From NCBI RefSeq assembly GCF_001264245.1, contig NZ_CP011339.1, forward strand, positions 5,022,001 through 5,086,000: a stretch of DNA of 64,000 nt, read 5' to 3'. The notes under the pieces were generated by a model, which was not told the origin of the DNA, did no database searches, and saw only the letters and a program-made list of their open reading frames with translations. The stretch comes from Microcystis panniformis FACHB-1757 (GTDB lineage: Bacteria > Cyanobacteriota > Cyanobacteriia > Cyanobacteriales > Microcystaceae). Below, piece after piece: positions 16,990-25,519 of this stretch (within the stretch, counting starts at the first letter, position 1; each line of letters starts with the position of its first letter). The position numbers were made by a program, and so were the translations under genes.

Positions 16990-17552
16990 AGGGGTGCATC
17001 TGATTTTTGTCAATCTACCCAGTGGGGATTTTTCCAAGGAAACTATCTTCTAAAATTCGCGCTTAATGGCGATTTTTTCCTCAATCCCGCCGCAGATTAG
17101 CTTTTGCAGTGGGATGCTTAGATGCGGTTGTTCATACATTCGTACTAATTTAAGGATGACTGATCATTGTTGATTGTCGTTATTTGTGCACATCTGAGAT
17201 GCTCCCAGAAAGTCCGGACAAGCTAAGAGAAGATTTAGTTTCAATCTGGTCATGACAAAACTACCTGAAACTTCAGGAACTGTCCTTGCTATTATCTTTT
17301 TGGTTGTCAATCTTTCCCAACTGCTTCGGCAGTTTTTTTGGGCTTTTTTTGTCTTTCTGGCTTTTTTGCGAACAAATGAACTAAGATAGTCCTTCTCTTT
17401 AATAAAAATCATGTTTAAATTTGTTTTGCCTAAGTAAAACTTATCAATTGGGCGACAAATCAGTGGCATTCAATAGCATGATTTCTGGAGTGAATTTTTC
17501 AGCAGACCCTATCTGCAAGGAGAGAGTGAAACGGCTCTCTCCTTAATTATGG
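16990..17552. other. Intergenic region with hairpin and possible 45-codon ORF
   Basis: About 560 bp without an assured gene. A perfect hairpin AACTGC-TTCG-GCAGTT followed by TTTTT lies at 17319-17339. A 45-codon plus-strand frame (ATG 17252 to TAG 17389) would encode a very hydrophobic peptide (VLAIIFLVVNLSQLL, FFWAFFVFLAFL), but the hairpin is inside it and no good ribosome site is seen. TTTTTCAGCAGACCCTAT near 17488-17505 looks like a lone MITE type A/B end. Nothing else is supported. Confidence 0.4.
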
Positions 17553-17942
17553 CTATTCGTCGTCGTCGCTGGCGCCAACTTGCTTGAGATGAATATGTTT
17601 TCTCCCCAAAGTAATTTCAAATTCATCTCCGGGTTTGAGTCCCATTTTTTTGGTGTAGGCCGAACCGATCAGGAGATTATTATTAGATTGGACACTGATC
17701 CGGTAGCTGGCCGAGCGCCCACCTCGTCCGTGACCATTGGCACTGCTATCTAAGTCAATTCCCTCGGCATCGATTAGAGCATTGAGAAATTTCATCATAT
17801 TAACGCGTTCAATACCATTTTTTGTCATGGTATAGTAGCCGCATTCCCGGGCTTTTTCCTCTTTGCTGAGGTTGCCTAGCTGTTTAACTTTCTCAATTAG
17901 TTCGAGGCCAGTCAGGGGTTCTGGATTGGTAGTTGTGTTCAT
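17553..17942 (-). CDS. Cyanobacterial AbrB-like transcription regulator (cyAbrB)
   Basis: 129 residues. cyAbrB proteins are cyanobacterium-specific regulators with a C-terminal AbrB-like DNA-binding swapped-hairpin domain; they affect nitrogen, carbon and redox genes. Visible: GLELIEKVKQLGNLSKEEKARECGYYT (N-terminal helical part), NGIERVNMMKFLNALIDAEG, then SYRISVQSNNNLLIGSAYTKKMGLKPGDEFEI, the AbrB-type strand-loop-strand, and an acidic tail (GASDDDE). The start is ATG 17942. A 299-bp gap separates it from the divergent Rrf2 gene. Which of the two usual paralogues (B1 or B2) it is cannot be settled here. Confidence 0.88.
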   Translation of the reverse strand: MNTTTNPEPLTGLELIEKVKQLGNLSKEEKARECGYYTMTKNGIERVNMMKFLNALIDAEGIDLDSSANGHGRGGRSASYRISVQSNNNLLIGSAYTKKMGLKPGDEFEITLGRKHIHLKQVGASDDDE

Positions 17943-18241
17943 TTAAGTTCGCAGTAGATAAGTAACGGTTAGGGTCATCAAGGCTAGTCGAGGAGAATTG
18001 CTCCCCCTGACCAGAAACAATCGGGTTACGATTGATCTCTACACTTATCTTACACGGTATAAACTAAAAATTATCACTTGCTTGGGGAAATTGATTGTAA
18101 TGGATTACACTCTATCTCTCGATCGAAATCTTAAGAGAATTTATCAATGTTGATCGAGATGCCGGGGTAAGGGAGGTTAGCCTTTCTCTCATCAATGAGA
18201 GCCGGGGTAGGATAGAGATCAAGAGGTAAAAATGAGGGATA

Positions 18242-18685
18242 ATGAAGCTAACAACTAGGGGTCACTATAGTGTTAAAGCCTTGCTGGATCTTAGTTTACA
18301 ACCGAGGGGGACTCCCGTATCGGTAAAATCGATCGCCCTGCGTCAAGATATCCCGGCTGCTTATCTAGAGAAATTGCTGATAGAAATGCGACGAGCGGGG
18401 TTAGTTCGTTCCTTTCGGGGATCGCAAGGGGGTTATCAGTTAGCTAGGCCGGCAAATCGTATCTCGTTGGGGCAAATTTTGGAGGCAGTGGGAGAGACGA
18501 TCGAGCCATTATCAGGTTATCATCCCAGGGACGAACAGGCAGAAGATTGGGTGACATTTACTATCTGGAAACACCTCCACGAGAAATTAAAAGAGGCCCT
18601 GGGGAAGATTACCTTAGCGGATTTATACTACGATGCGCGTAGCTGGATCGCCGCTAGGGGAGAGGAAACCAGCTTTATTGTTTAG
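18242..18685 (+). CDS. Rrf2-family transcription regulator without Fe-S cysteines
   Basis: 147 residues: winged-helix N-terminus MKLTTRGHYSVKALLDLS, recognition region PAAYLEKLLIEMRRAGLVRSFRGSQGGYQLARP and a dimerisation helix. IscR/NsrR-type members bind a 2Fe-2S cluster through three Cys residues; this protein has no Cys at all, so it should act without a cluster (as CymR-like members do). The start at ATG 18242 lies after an A/G-rich GAGGGATA. It is followed by a GFA-family gene 13 bp downstream and then cbiB, all on the same strand, suggesting one transcript. Confidence 0.85.
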   Translation: MKLTTRGHYSVKALLDLSLQPRGTPVSVKSIALRQDIPAAYLEKLLIEMRRAGLVRSFRGSQGGYQLARPANRISLGQILEAVGETIEPLSGYHPRDEQAEDWVTFTIWKHLHEKLKEALGKITLADLYYDARSWIAARGEETSFIV

Positions 18686-18698
18686 TAGTTTAGAAGTT

Positions 18699-19106
18699 AT
18701 GACAGCAACAACACAAGCAAAGATTTATGGGGGAGGTTGTCACTGTGGAGCGATCCGTTTTCAAGTGGCGATCGAGCATGATCAAGCTCTAGACTGTAAT
18801 TGTTCCATTTGTCAGAAAAAAGGCTTTTTGCATCTGATTGTTCCTTCAGCACAATTTACCCTCCTAAGCGGTGAAGATTTCTTAAGTACCTATACATTTA
18901 ATACCCACACAGCCCAACATTATTTTTGTCGTGTTTGTGGTATCCATCCTTTCTATCGTCCCCGCTCCCATCCTGACGCTATAGATATAAACCTGCGCTG
19001 TTTGGATGGCAATGTCTTGGAAGATTTTCAGATCCAGTTCTTTGATGGAGCTAACTGGGAAGACAATATTGAGAAAATTCGGGATATCGATGGTAAAAGG
19101 GAGTAA
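18699..19106 (+). CDS. GFA family protein (glutathione-dependent formaldehyde-activating enzyme-like)
   Basis: About 135 residues from ATG 18699. Zinc-binding cysteines are in the family positions: GGCHCGAIRF, CNCSICQKKG and YFCRVCGIHPF, followed by DINLRCLDG. The GFA/CENP-V fold carries structural or catalytic zinc; most bacterial members are uncharacterised and need not act on formaldehyde. The gene lies 13 bp after the Rrf2 gene and 2 bp before cbiB, so the three are probably co-transcribed. Confidence 0.82.
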   Translation: MTATTQAKIYGGGCHCGAIRFQVAIEHDQALDCNCSICQKKGFLHLIVPSAQFTLLSGEDFLSTYTFNTHTAQHYFCRVCGIHPFYRPRSHPDAIDINLRCLDGNVLEDFQIQFFDGANWEDNIEKIRDIDGKRE

Positions 19107-19108
19107 TT

Positions 19109-20089
19109 GTGAAGGAAACGGCAACGGCGATCATTTTAGTATTAGGGGCGGTTTTAGATTATCTGGTGGGCGATCCTTGGGGATGGATTCATCCAGTGCA
19201 GGTGATGGGGGCGATTATTGCTGTTGCCAGCAAAGTTATTCTTAATTGGACGCAGGAAAAAATTCGGCAACGTTTAGCGGGCATAATTCTGGGACTAGGT
19301 TTAATTATCTTGGCTGGGGTCTTAACTTGGCTAGGAATCCAATGGTTAGGTCAGGTCAATTTGCTGCTGAGTTGCCTAGTACAAGTGATTCTCTTGGCTA
19401 GTTGTTTAGCCGGTAGAAGTTTACGCAGGGCTGCCGAAACAGTCATCGCACCTTTACAAGCGGAAAATATCACCTTAGCTCGTTGCCAACTAAGTTTATA
19501 CGTTGGTCGCGACACAGATAATCTCGGCCAGGAAGAAATCCTTCGCGCCCTATTAGAAACCGTCAGTGAAAATGGTGTGGATGGAGTTACTGCGCCGCTT
19601 TTTTATGCCCTTCTCGGTGCTTTTCTGGGGGTGGGACCGGTTCCCCTTGCTTGCGCTTATAAAGCCGCTAGTACCCTCGATTCGATGATTGGCTATCGTC
19701 GGCCGCCCTACACCCATATTGGCTGGTTTAGTGCTAAAAGCGAGGATGTTTTGACATGGCTACCCTGTCGTTTAACGGTCTTAACTCTCGCCCTAATTTC
19801 GGGCTGGCCGGGGCGGGTTTTAAGCATTTGTTGGCGCGATGCCCGTCGGGATCCTAGTCCTAATTCCGGTTGGAGTGAATGCGTCTATGGGGCGATTTTG
19901 GGGGTGCAATTGGGGGGGAAAAATCAATACCGGGGCCAGATTGTGGAAAAACCTTTATTGGGCGATAACCTCCACCCGATTACCGTCAAAACCGTCGAAC
20001 AGGCTTGGCATTTAACTCGTACTTGTGTATTACTTTGGTTGGCGATCGCTGTTAGCTGCTTAGTTGCTAGAGATTTTGCTCAATTTTAG
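19109..20089 (+). CDS. cbiB: Adenosylcobinamide-phosphate synthase CbiB/CobD
   Basis: 326 residues. It attaches the aminopropanol arm to adenosylcobyric acid in cobamide (B12) synthesis; integral membrane protein. Motifs: LDYLVGDPWGWIHPVQVMG at the N-terminus, GRDTDNLGQEEILRALLETV, SENGVDGVTAPLFYALLG, AYKAASTLDSMIGYR and the C-terminal GDNLHPITVKTVEQA. Several hydrophobic segments. The start is GTG 19109, right after the preceding stop (19104-19106). The 3' end overlaps the convergent small membrane-protein gene by 30 bp. Confidence 0.93.
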   Translation: MKETATAIILVLGAVLDYLVGDPWGWIHPVQVMGAIIAVASKVILNWTQEKIRQRLAGIILGLGLIILAGVLTWLGIQWLGQVNLLLSCLVQVILLASCLAGRSLRRAAETVIAPLQAENITLARCQLSLYVGRDTDNLGQEEILRALLETVSENGVDGVTAPLFYALLGAFLGVGPVPLACAYKAASTLDSMIGYRRPPYTHIGWFSAKSEDVLTWLPCRLTVLTLALISGWPGRVLSICWRDARRDPSPNSGWSECVYGAILGVQLGGKNQYRGQIVEKPLLGDNLHPITVKTVEQAWHLTRTCVLLWLAIAVSCLVARDFAQF

Positions 20090-20404
20090 CGACCAGAGGC
20101 GACGGCTTTGACGGGATTGACGCTGCCAGTAACGGATAATCAGGGAGAAGGTCAAGAATAGGGATTGCAGTATCTGTATCTGTCCGCAGAGGCGTTGATA
20201 GTTTTGTCGGAGATGATAGGTTTTCGCCCCGGCGATGACAATATATTCGGGGGCGGGGTAAAAAATGTGGTGTAAACGTCGTTCCACCCGGTTTAAAATT
20301 TTGGTCACTCGCCCTAAAATCCGCCGCAATTGCCACAATTTCCAGACTAGAAAGCAATTAAATAAAGTTAAGCCTAGATTGAAGCCGAGGACAAAAAAGA
20401 ACAT
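20060..20404 (-). CDS. Small conserved-type membrane protein of unknown function
   Basis: 114 residues with one N-terminal transmembrane helix (MFFFVLGFNLGLTLFNCFLVWKLW) followed by a basic helical stretch (RRILGRVTKILNRVERRLHHI) and a tail rich in Arg and Gln. I recall similar one-helix proteins in other cyanobacteria but no function. The gene converges on cbiB with a 30-bp overlap, and a strong hairpin lies upstream of its start. Confidence 0.6.
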   Translation of the reverse strand: MFFFVLGFNLGLTLFNCFLVWKLWQLRRILGRVTKILNRVERRLHHIFYPAPEYIVIAGAKTYHLRQNYQRLCGQIQILQSLFLTFSLIIRYWQRQSRQSRRLWSLKLSKISSN

Positions 20405-20503
20405 GATCGAGGCGATGGTCGAGTTATGCCAATTTTAGCCTAGATTCCCCACTTCAAAGTGTAGGGGAGAGAAATCTAATACTAAATCCGTTGAGTAACG
20501 CAC

Positions 20504-20536
20504 AGAAAACGGGTTTCTCGGAGAAACCCGTTTTCT
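20504..20536. terminator. Long bidirectional hairpin
   Basis: AGAAAACGGGTTTCTC pairs perfectly with GAGAAACCCGTTTTCT (16-bp stem, 1-nt loop). It lies just downstream of plsC (minus strand) and reads TTTTCT on both strands, so it probably ends the plsC transcript. Confidence 0.8.
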
Positions 20537-20557
20537 ACTCATGCAAAAGGCAAAGAT

Positions 20558-21202
20558 TTAGCGTCCGAGGGCGTGTAATCCGTTAATCATTTCGGCACAG
20601 CGCTCGGTAACTGTCTGTAAAGCTTCTCTTTTGCTAGAAATCGGTGGCGGCAGCACCTCGCCGATGCGAATAGTTAAGGGGATACTATGGGGAAAAGAAG
20701 AACCTTTTTGAAAAATCTTTTCTGTCCCCCACAAACTGACGGGTAACAGGGGAACTCCCGCTTTAGCGGCAATCATCGCCGCGCCTAGTTTTGGTTGATG
20801 GATCAATCCGTCCTCGGTGCGGGTTCCCTCCAGAAACACTCCTACTGCCCAGCCCGCTGCTAAGGCTGCCATCGCCGCCCGAATTGCCCCGCGATCACCA
20901 CTGCTGCGTTTGACGGGATAGGCCCCGTAAAGAGCGATCGCCTGTTTTAAAATCGGGATGGTAAATAATTCTTCTTTAGCCATATAAGCTACGGGACGAC
21001 GCACGGCACAGGATAATAGAGGTGGATCGAAGTAACTGGCGTGATTGCAGACGATAATCAGAGGATGACGCCGGGGGACATTTTCCACTCCGTAAATGCG
21101 GCCGCGGAAATAGCCGTGTAGGGTTGGGCTAACGATCGACCATTTAAAGAGATGATATAAAACTAAACTGGCAAAAGGTTCTCGCTCTTGAGGCTGGTTC
21201 AT
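20558..21202 (-). CDS. plsC: 1-acyl-sn-glycerol-3-phosphate acyltransferase
   Basis: 214 residues. It makes phosphatidic acid from lysophosphatidic acid at the membrane. Motifs: NHASYFDPPLL (HX4D catalytic motif), MAKEELFTIPILKQAI, GVFLEGTRTEDG (motif III, EGTR) and GVPLLPVSLWGTEK. The start is ATG 21202-21200. That ATG is the exact complement of the TCAT that borders an IS605-derived element (21203-21555), so the original leader and ribosome site were displaced by about 350 bp. The sequence now in front of the start (on the minus strand) has no clear Shine-Dalgarno. Confidence 0.92.
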   Translation of the reverse strand: MNQPQEREPFASLVLYHLFKWSIVSPTLHGYFRGRIYGVENVPRRHPLIIVCNHASYFDPPLLSCAVRRPVAYMAKEELFTIPILKQAIALYGAYPVKRSSGDRGAIRAAMAALAAGWAVGVFLEGTRTEDGLIHQPKLGAAMIAAKAGVPLLPVSLWGTEKIFQKGSSFPHSIPLTIRIGEVLPPPISSKREALQTVTERCAEMINGLHALGR

Positions 21203-21555
21203 CGGAAATTTTGGGTCTGAAACCCCGCCGTTCTACGGCGGCTTTACGTTAGAATTAAAAGGCCAGTCTCGAAAACCAAGTGGACGGCGCAGCACCTTGA
21301 AAACTCGGCTTAGGGGGTTCCGACCAGAAAAGCTTGGCCGGGTAAAAAGTCGCGCGCAACAAGTACAAGAAGCTATAGGCGGTCAACGTACCGTGGGACA
21401 CACGGAATCGGGCTTCTGAAATGGGGCGAAAGTCTGTGGACTCTGTGTAAGACAGTACATGGTTTTTTAACTGTGGTATGCGACGGTGGTGGAAGCAGAA
21501 ACTTAAATCGTGAGGTTTAGGAATCGCCGCACTTTTAGGGCGGCGAGGATGTCAA
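21203..21555 (+). mobile_element. tnpB-less IS200/IS605-derived element, copy 1 (~353 bp)
   Basis: The left end follows TCAT and reads CGGAAATTTTGGGTCTG with hairpin CCGCCGTTCTACGGCGG. The right end has hairpin CGCCGCACTTTTAGGGCGGCG and finishes GAGGATGTCAA. The interior (~270 bp) is nearly identical to the inverse copy at 50924-51275. Just before the right hairpin it keeps a trace of the TnpB C-terminus (RRWWKQKLKS then stop). There is no transposase; this is the layout of a palindrome-associated non-autonomous element that may encode an omega-RNA-like transcript. Confidence 0.8.
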
Positions 21556-21722
21556 GACTGACAATTGTTCCCTAGACATGGAAAAGCCCTTGGGAGTCTT
21601 GCCGTGTTTCGACCCCAAGGACTTTGCTTTCTTCTCACTCCTCACACAATTGAAATATATAACAATTTATGGGTTAGGGAAAGGTTAAGCGTGCCGCTTT
21701 CTTAACTGGCATAATTACTTAC

Positions 21723-21860
21723 CTAGGGTTTACGGCAAAAAGTTTTTCCTAGGGGTAGGGTGTAGCCCCCCCAACCCCCACCCCCCCTGCCCCCCGACAT
21801 CGGGGGGTGTCGGGTTTTACCGATTTTCAGGTGGTCAATTACCTCATTTTCGATGGTAAT
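21723..21860. mobile_element. Truncated MITE type A end
   Basis: AGGGTTTACGGCAAAAAG then TTTTTCCTAGGGG matches the reversed right end of the type A MITE at 43859-44080. ACCT precedes it, as at copy 1. The second half is lost. A C/G-rich hairpin (CCCCCCGACATCGGGGGG) follows. Confidence 0.6.
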
Positions 21861-21932
21861 TAATTTTGCTTAGGTACTGAAAAAAAGTTGGGTTAAAATA
21901 TAAAGGCCAAATCTAGTCAGAAAAAGAGATTT

Positions 21933-22364
21933 ATGGAAAAACAGGTAAATTGTGCTGTAGATTGCCTAAATGGTTGTATTTTAGGCGATCGATGCCCCAA
22001 TCAAGCCCATGCCGCCGAAGCAGCCAAATTTATTGCCGAAACTTCTTTGGAAAAGATGTTAGAAATGGCAGAAGCCGCTAGACTGAAAAAACTGACGCAA
22101 CCGACTCAATGGATTATTCCCGTTGACATCCTCGCCGCCGTAAAACGGACGGCGATTCCCAAACCTCACGATTTGGGTTTCTGCTTCTTTACCGAAGGAT
22201 TTTTCGCACCTGCCTTAACAGATTTACTCTGTTCTGGTCTTATGGTCGCTCTACAGACTGACACCGCAAGCCCTGCGGCCAAAATATTTTTAAGTAGTCA
22301 TGCAAAATTAATTACCTGCCCGATCGAGCTAAAACCCTTACGGGGCAATGATCGTCATGTGTAA
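21933..22364 (+). pseudogene. Small conserved cyanobacterial protein, 3' end replaced by IS605 sequence
   Basis: The first ~65 codons look like a genuine small gene: NCAVDCLNGCILGDRCPNQ (Cys-rich) followed by the helix AAKFIAETSLEKMLEMAEAARLKK and QPTQWIIPVD. I recall similar short proteins in other cyanobacteria, function unknown. From about 22123 the frame reads into the right end of an IS605-type element (ILAAVKRTAIP) and then through the 91-bp MITE, so the last ~78 codons are not native. The original stop has been lost or displaced; the product, if made, carries a foreign tail. Confidence 0.6.
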
Positions 22365-22982
22365 ATAATTTTGCCTAGGTACTTACTAGCGTTAACATCT
22401 CGGTCATGGTGAGTCCCACAGTCTTGACAGTCCCATTCTCGAACATTTAACGGCATTTTTTCAGCAATATACCCGCAATTACTACATCTTTTAGAGCTAG
22501 GAAACCATCTATCTATTTCGATGTAATTTCTGCCATGCCAACGGCATTTGTAGGCTAATTGTCGAGTGATTTCTCCCCAGCTTACATCAGATATTGCCTG
22601 AGATAATTTCGGGTTTTTGACCATATTCTTGACGGCTAAATTCTCAACCACAATCGTTTGGTTTTCACGAACTAATTGAGTGGTTAGCTTATGTAAATGG
22701 TCTTTTCTGCTATCGGTGATTTGAGCGTGAATCTTGGCTACTTTGATTCTTGCCTTTTCCCGATTTTTTGACCCTTTCTGTTTTCTAGAAAGATTTTTCG
22801 ATGCTCTTCGCAGTCTCCGATAATGCTTTTTAAAATGCTTAGGATTAGATACTTTGTCACCATCGCTAGTAATCAGAAGGCTACTAATTCCTAAGTCAAT
22901 TCCGATGGCTTTATCTGTTACTGGTAGAGGCTTAATCGTTGGGTCATCAAATCTAATTGAGATATGCCAACGTCCTGCAGGG
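22166..22982 (-). pseudogene. IS605-type tnpB, 5'-truncated, frameshifted and MITE-interrupted
   Basis: From 22982 downwards the minus strand reads PAGRWHISIRFDDP, then DKAIGIDLGISSLLIT (RuvC-I Asp), TIVVENLAVKNM (RuvC-II Glu), WFPSSKRCSNCGYIAEKM and WDCQDCGTHHDRDVNAS (four-Cys zinc finger with RuvC-III Asp), ending KKQKPKS at TGA 22168-22166. One extra base near 22920 breaks the frame. A 91-bp MITE sits at 22293-22383 within the NAS codons; removing it and one TA restores that part. The RE hairpin and GAGGATGTCAA follow (to 22123). The N-terminal half is missing; a possible counterpart is at 46597-46758. Confidence 0.88.
22293..22383 (+). mobile_element. 91-bp TA-MITE, copy 1 (in tnpB)
   Basis: Starts AGTAGTCATGCAAAATTA and ends AATTTTGCCTAGGTACT; flanked by TA on both sides. 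Imperfect inverted ends, with GCAAAATTA shared. It interrupts the tnpB C-terminus. Confidence 0.93.
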
Positions 22983-24202
22983 TAATCGCGCGTTGACCGA
23001 GCCCTTGAATTCCGAGAAGTTAGTCTAAATTTTGGCGTTTGTTCCGATTCTATCCGAGTAATTTTCCGAAATTTAGGGGGTTTCTAATCCTCGAAAACCG
23101 ATGAACTCAGAAGGAACTTTATCTACTGGGTTCTTTCATTCCAGACTGGATTGGTCGCAACGCGCTCGCTGCGCGAGAACGCTCACAAGTCTAATTGACA
23201 CCTCCTTTTTCAGTCAACCGCACTGGCCTCCAAGATTTTTACCATGAAATTATCATCCATGCTCGCCCTATAACGTTTCATTTTCAGACTCATTTTCGAG
23301 GGCTCCTGCTTCAACAAATTCACACTTAAACGGCGCAACAGACCTAGGTTTTCCGCTCCATGCCCCAGACGAACCCGACTGGCATCTTCATTAAAGGTAA
23401 CATCGAGTACCCAATGGAGACTATTTTCAATACTCCAATGTCCGCGAATCACCTCGGCGTGTTTTTGGGCATCCGCTGCTAAACTACTGATGAAGAAGCG
23501 AATTTCTGTAGTAGTTTTATTCCATAATTGGCGGACACTGCGAACCATGACTACGGTGGTTAGGCCAGGCCACAGACTCTGCCGATGCAGGGGCGGTAAT
23601 TGGGACACCGGCACCACCCAAATTTGACGGGTTTCGATCCGGTGATGCCCCGACTCCACCTTTTCGTGGTAGCTGTATTCAATCCCTTGCCAATCCCCGG
23701 CTATAGCTTGGTCAAACCAGCCTTCTACTTGTTGAAAGAGCTTGCCCTGATTGCCTTTGAGGGCTAAGACGTCATCTCCGCCCCCAGACTTGATTTGTTG
23801 GGCAATTTCCGTCTGGGTTCCCATGGCATCCAAAGTGACTATCGCTCCCTTGAGATTGAGCAATTGCACTTCTGAGCGGCACGGCGGTAATTTCATTGGA
23901 TTTACTGTCCACTTTTTCTTGGGCTAAGACTAACCCATGTTCGCTACTCCAAGCACTTACTGTGTGCAAAGCCTTTAGTTTCTTTTCACGGTCATAGGAA
24001 CCCTTGGCGGTTTTCCCATCTATGTGGATTAGTTCTAGGTTCAATTTTTCGGTGATTTCCCCGATCCACCCTAGGAATCCCGACCTTAATTGCTCGGGTT
24101 CTAGCATTCCTAAGACTCGACCCAAGGTGTCGTGGGAAGGTATCCCATTGGGTAATTCCAAAAAGGTTTTCAACCAGGATTGTTCAAGGGGTGACAAGGC
24201 GA

Positions 24203-25519
24203 CTAAAAGGCTTGCTGGATAAGGCGCATAGCCGTTAGACCCCTAGAAAAATCGGGGTGTTTTCCTGGCTTGAGGCGGATCAAAGAAAAGGCGAGTTCCG
24301 AGTACGCGTCCATCGACTCGATCCAGAAGCTCCCATAAGTACCTATCCAAAAATCGCTATGTCTTTCCGGACCGCGTTTCGCTTCTTTGGAGCGACAAAT
24401 ATAATCGCGAGTTCCCGATTTCTTGAGATTTTGACCACGGGTTGTATTCAAAGAGTAAGCGATAGCGATTAATAAAATTAAGGCGAGAAAGCGAGGCTCG
24501 CTCACTTTCGTTTTTTCAAGATTATATCCTCCCGTTTGACAATCTTTGAACATCGCTTCAATCCCGAATCGAGATTTATATAACTTGAGAGTTATCTCTA
24601 AAGATTCTAGGTTGGTCAATAAATAAGTAGTCATGCAAAATTAATTACCTGCCCGATCGAGCTAAAACCCTTACGGGGCAATGATCGTCATGTGTAAATA
24701 ATTTTGCCTAGGTACTTACCAAGGCTCTTTAGACCCTTTAGTTCGATAACCTCTTTTCCCATAAGTTGCTAGGTTGAACCCCTCGATCTCATGGCTTTTC
24801 GTGTGGGTCACTCCCCGAAAGAAGTTTCGCTCGCCCCGGTTCGGTTCTAACTCGGAAAGGGCTTGATAGTTTTCTCCATCTTTCAATCGCGTGTAGGTAC
24901 TTTTCTTTTGACGGAAGATAAAAGCTACACCTCTGTCGTCAAGTCACTTCCCTAATTGCGCTGACTGAAATTCACGGTCTCCCATTACGACGAGCGGATA
25001 GGGTTTCAACAACCCTAAGACTGGCTTGAGGAATTTTTTCGGTTCCCCGAGAGCGCTACTTCCTTTTTTATTCAGTAACACCCAATATACGGGCAAAGCT
25101 CTCCGACCACAAATCACACTGGCGACGAATAAATTTCTACCCTTCCAATCGGTTCTATCTATGACGACTAATAATCTTCCCGCGTGTTTCAGTTTTTTGA
25201 GCCTTCTTCTTGGCTCTCGATTTTTATTTTTTCCGCTAAATTCTAGCTTGACGATCTGTTTGATCAAAGGAAACCACAAGAGTTTCACGTTTAGTTGCGG
25301 GAGCTTAAGAAATCTCTGCAAATTCCGTCTTCTACTTTCAAAGGTTATCGGTTGCGGGAAAAGAGCGGCCAGTTTCTCTAGTTGGACTATCCGATGACTT
25401 TGTAAGAGCAGGATTAGGAGCTGTAAGGTCAAATAGCTCGCCTCGCTAAGGTTCGCCTGTAAACAAGCCTGATAGAATGAAGGTAACATTTTAAAATTTT
25501 GAGTGGTTGTCCTAACCAC
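24203..25519 (-). pseudogene. IS4-type transposase, copy 2 (nonsense mutation and MITE insertion)
   Basis: Almost identical to the intact gene at 15572-16795. Codon TGG (Trp after SAQLGK) has become TGA near 24944, truncating the product at 191 residues. A 91-bp MITE splits the later part after the codon for Tyr in EPWYLLTNL (24626-24716). Both changes postdate the duplication of the element. Confidence 0.93.
24626..24716 (+). mobile_element. 91-bp TA-MITE, copy 2 (in IS4-type element)
   Basis: Sequence as copy 1. TA at 24624-24625 and 24717-24718. The intact IS4 copy at 16366-16385 shows the empty site with a single TA, which proves target duplication. Confidence 0.97.

Noticed and set aside
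17164..17469. 101-codon minus-strand frame
   Set aside because: Low-complexity Lys-rich middle arising from a hairpin plus T-run on the other strand; no ribosome site or known domain.
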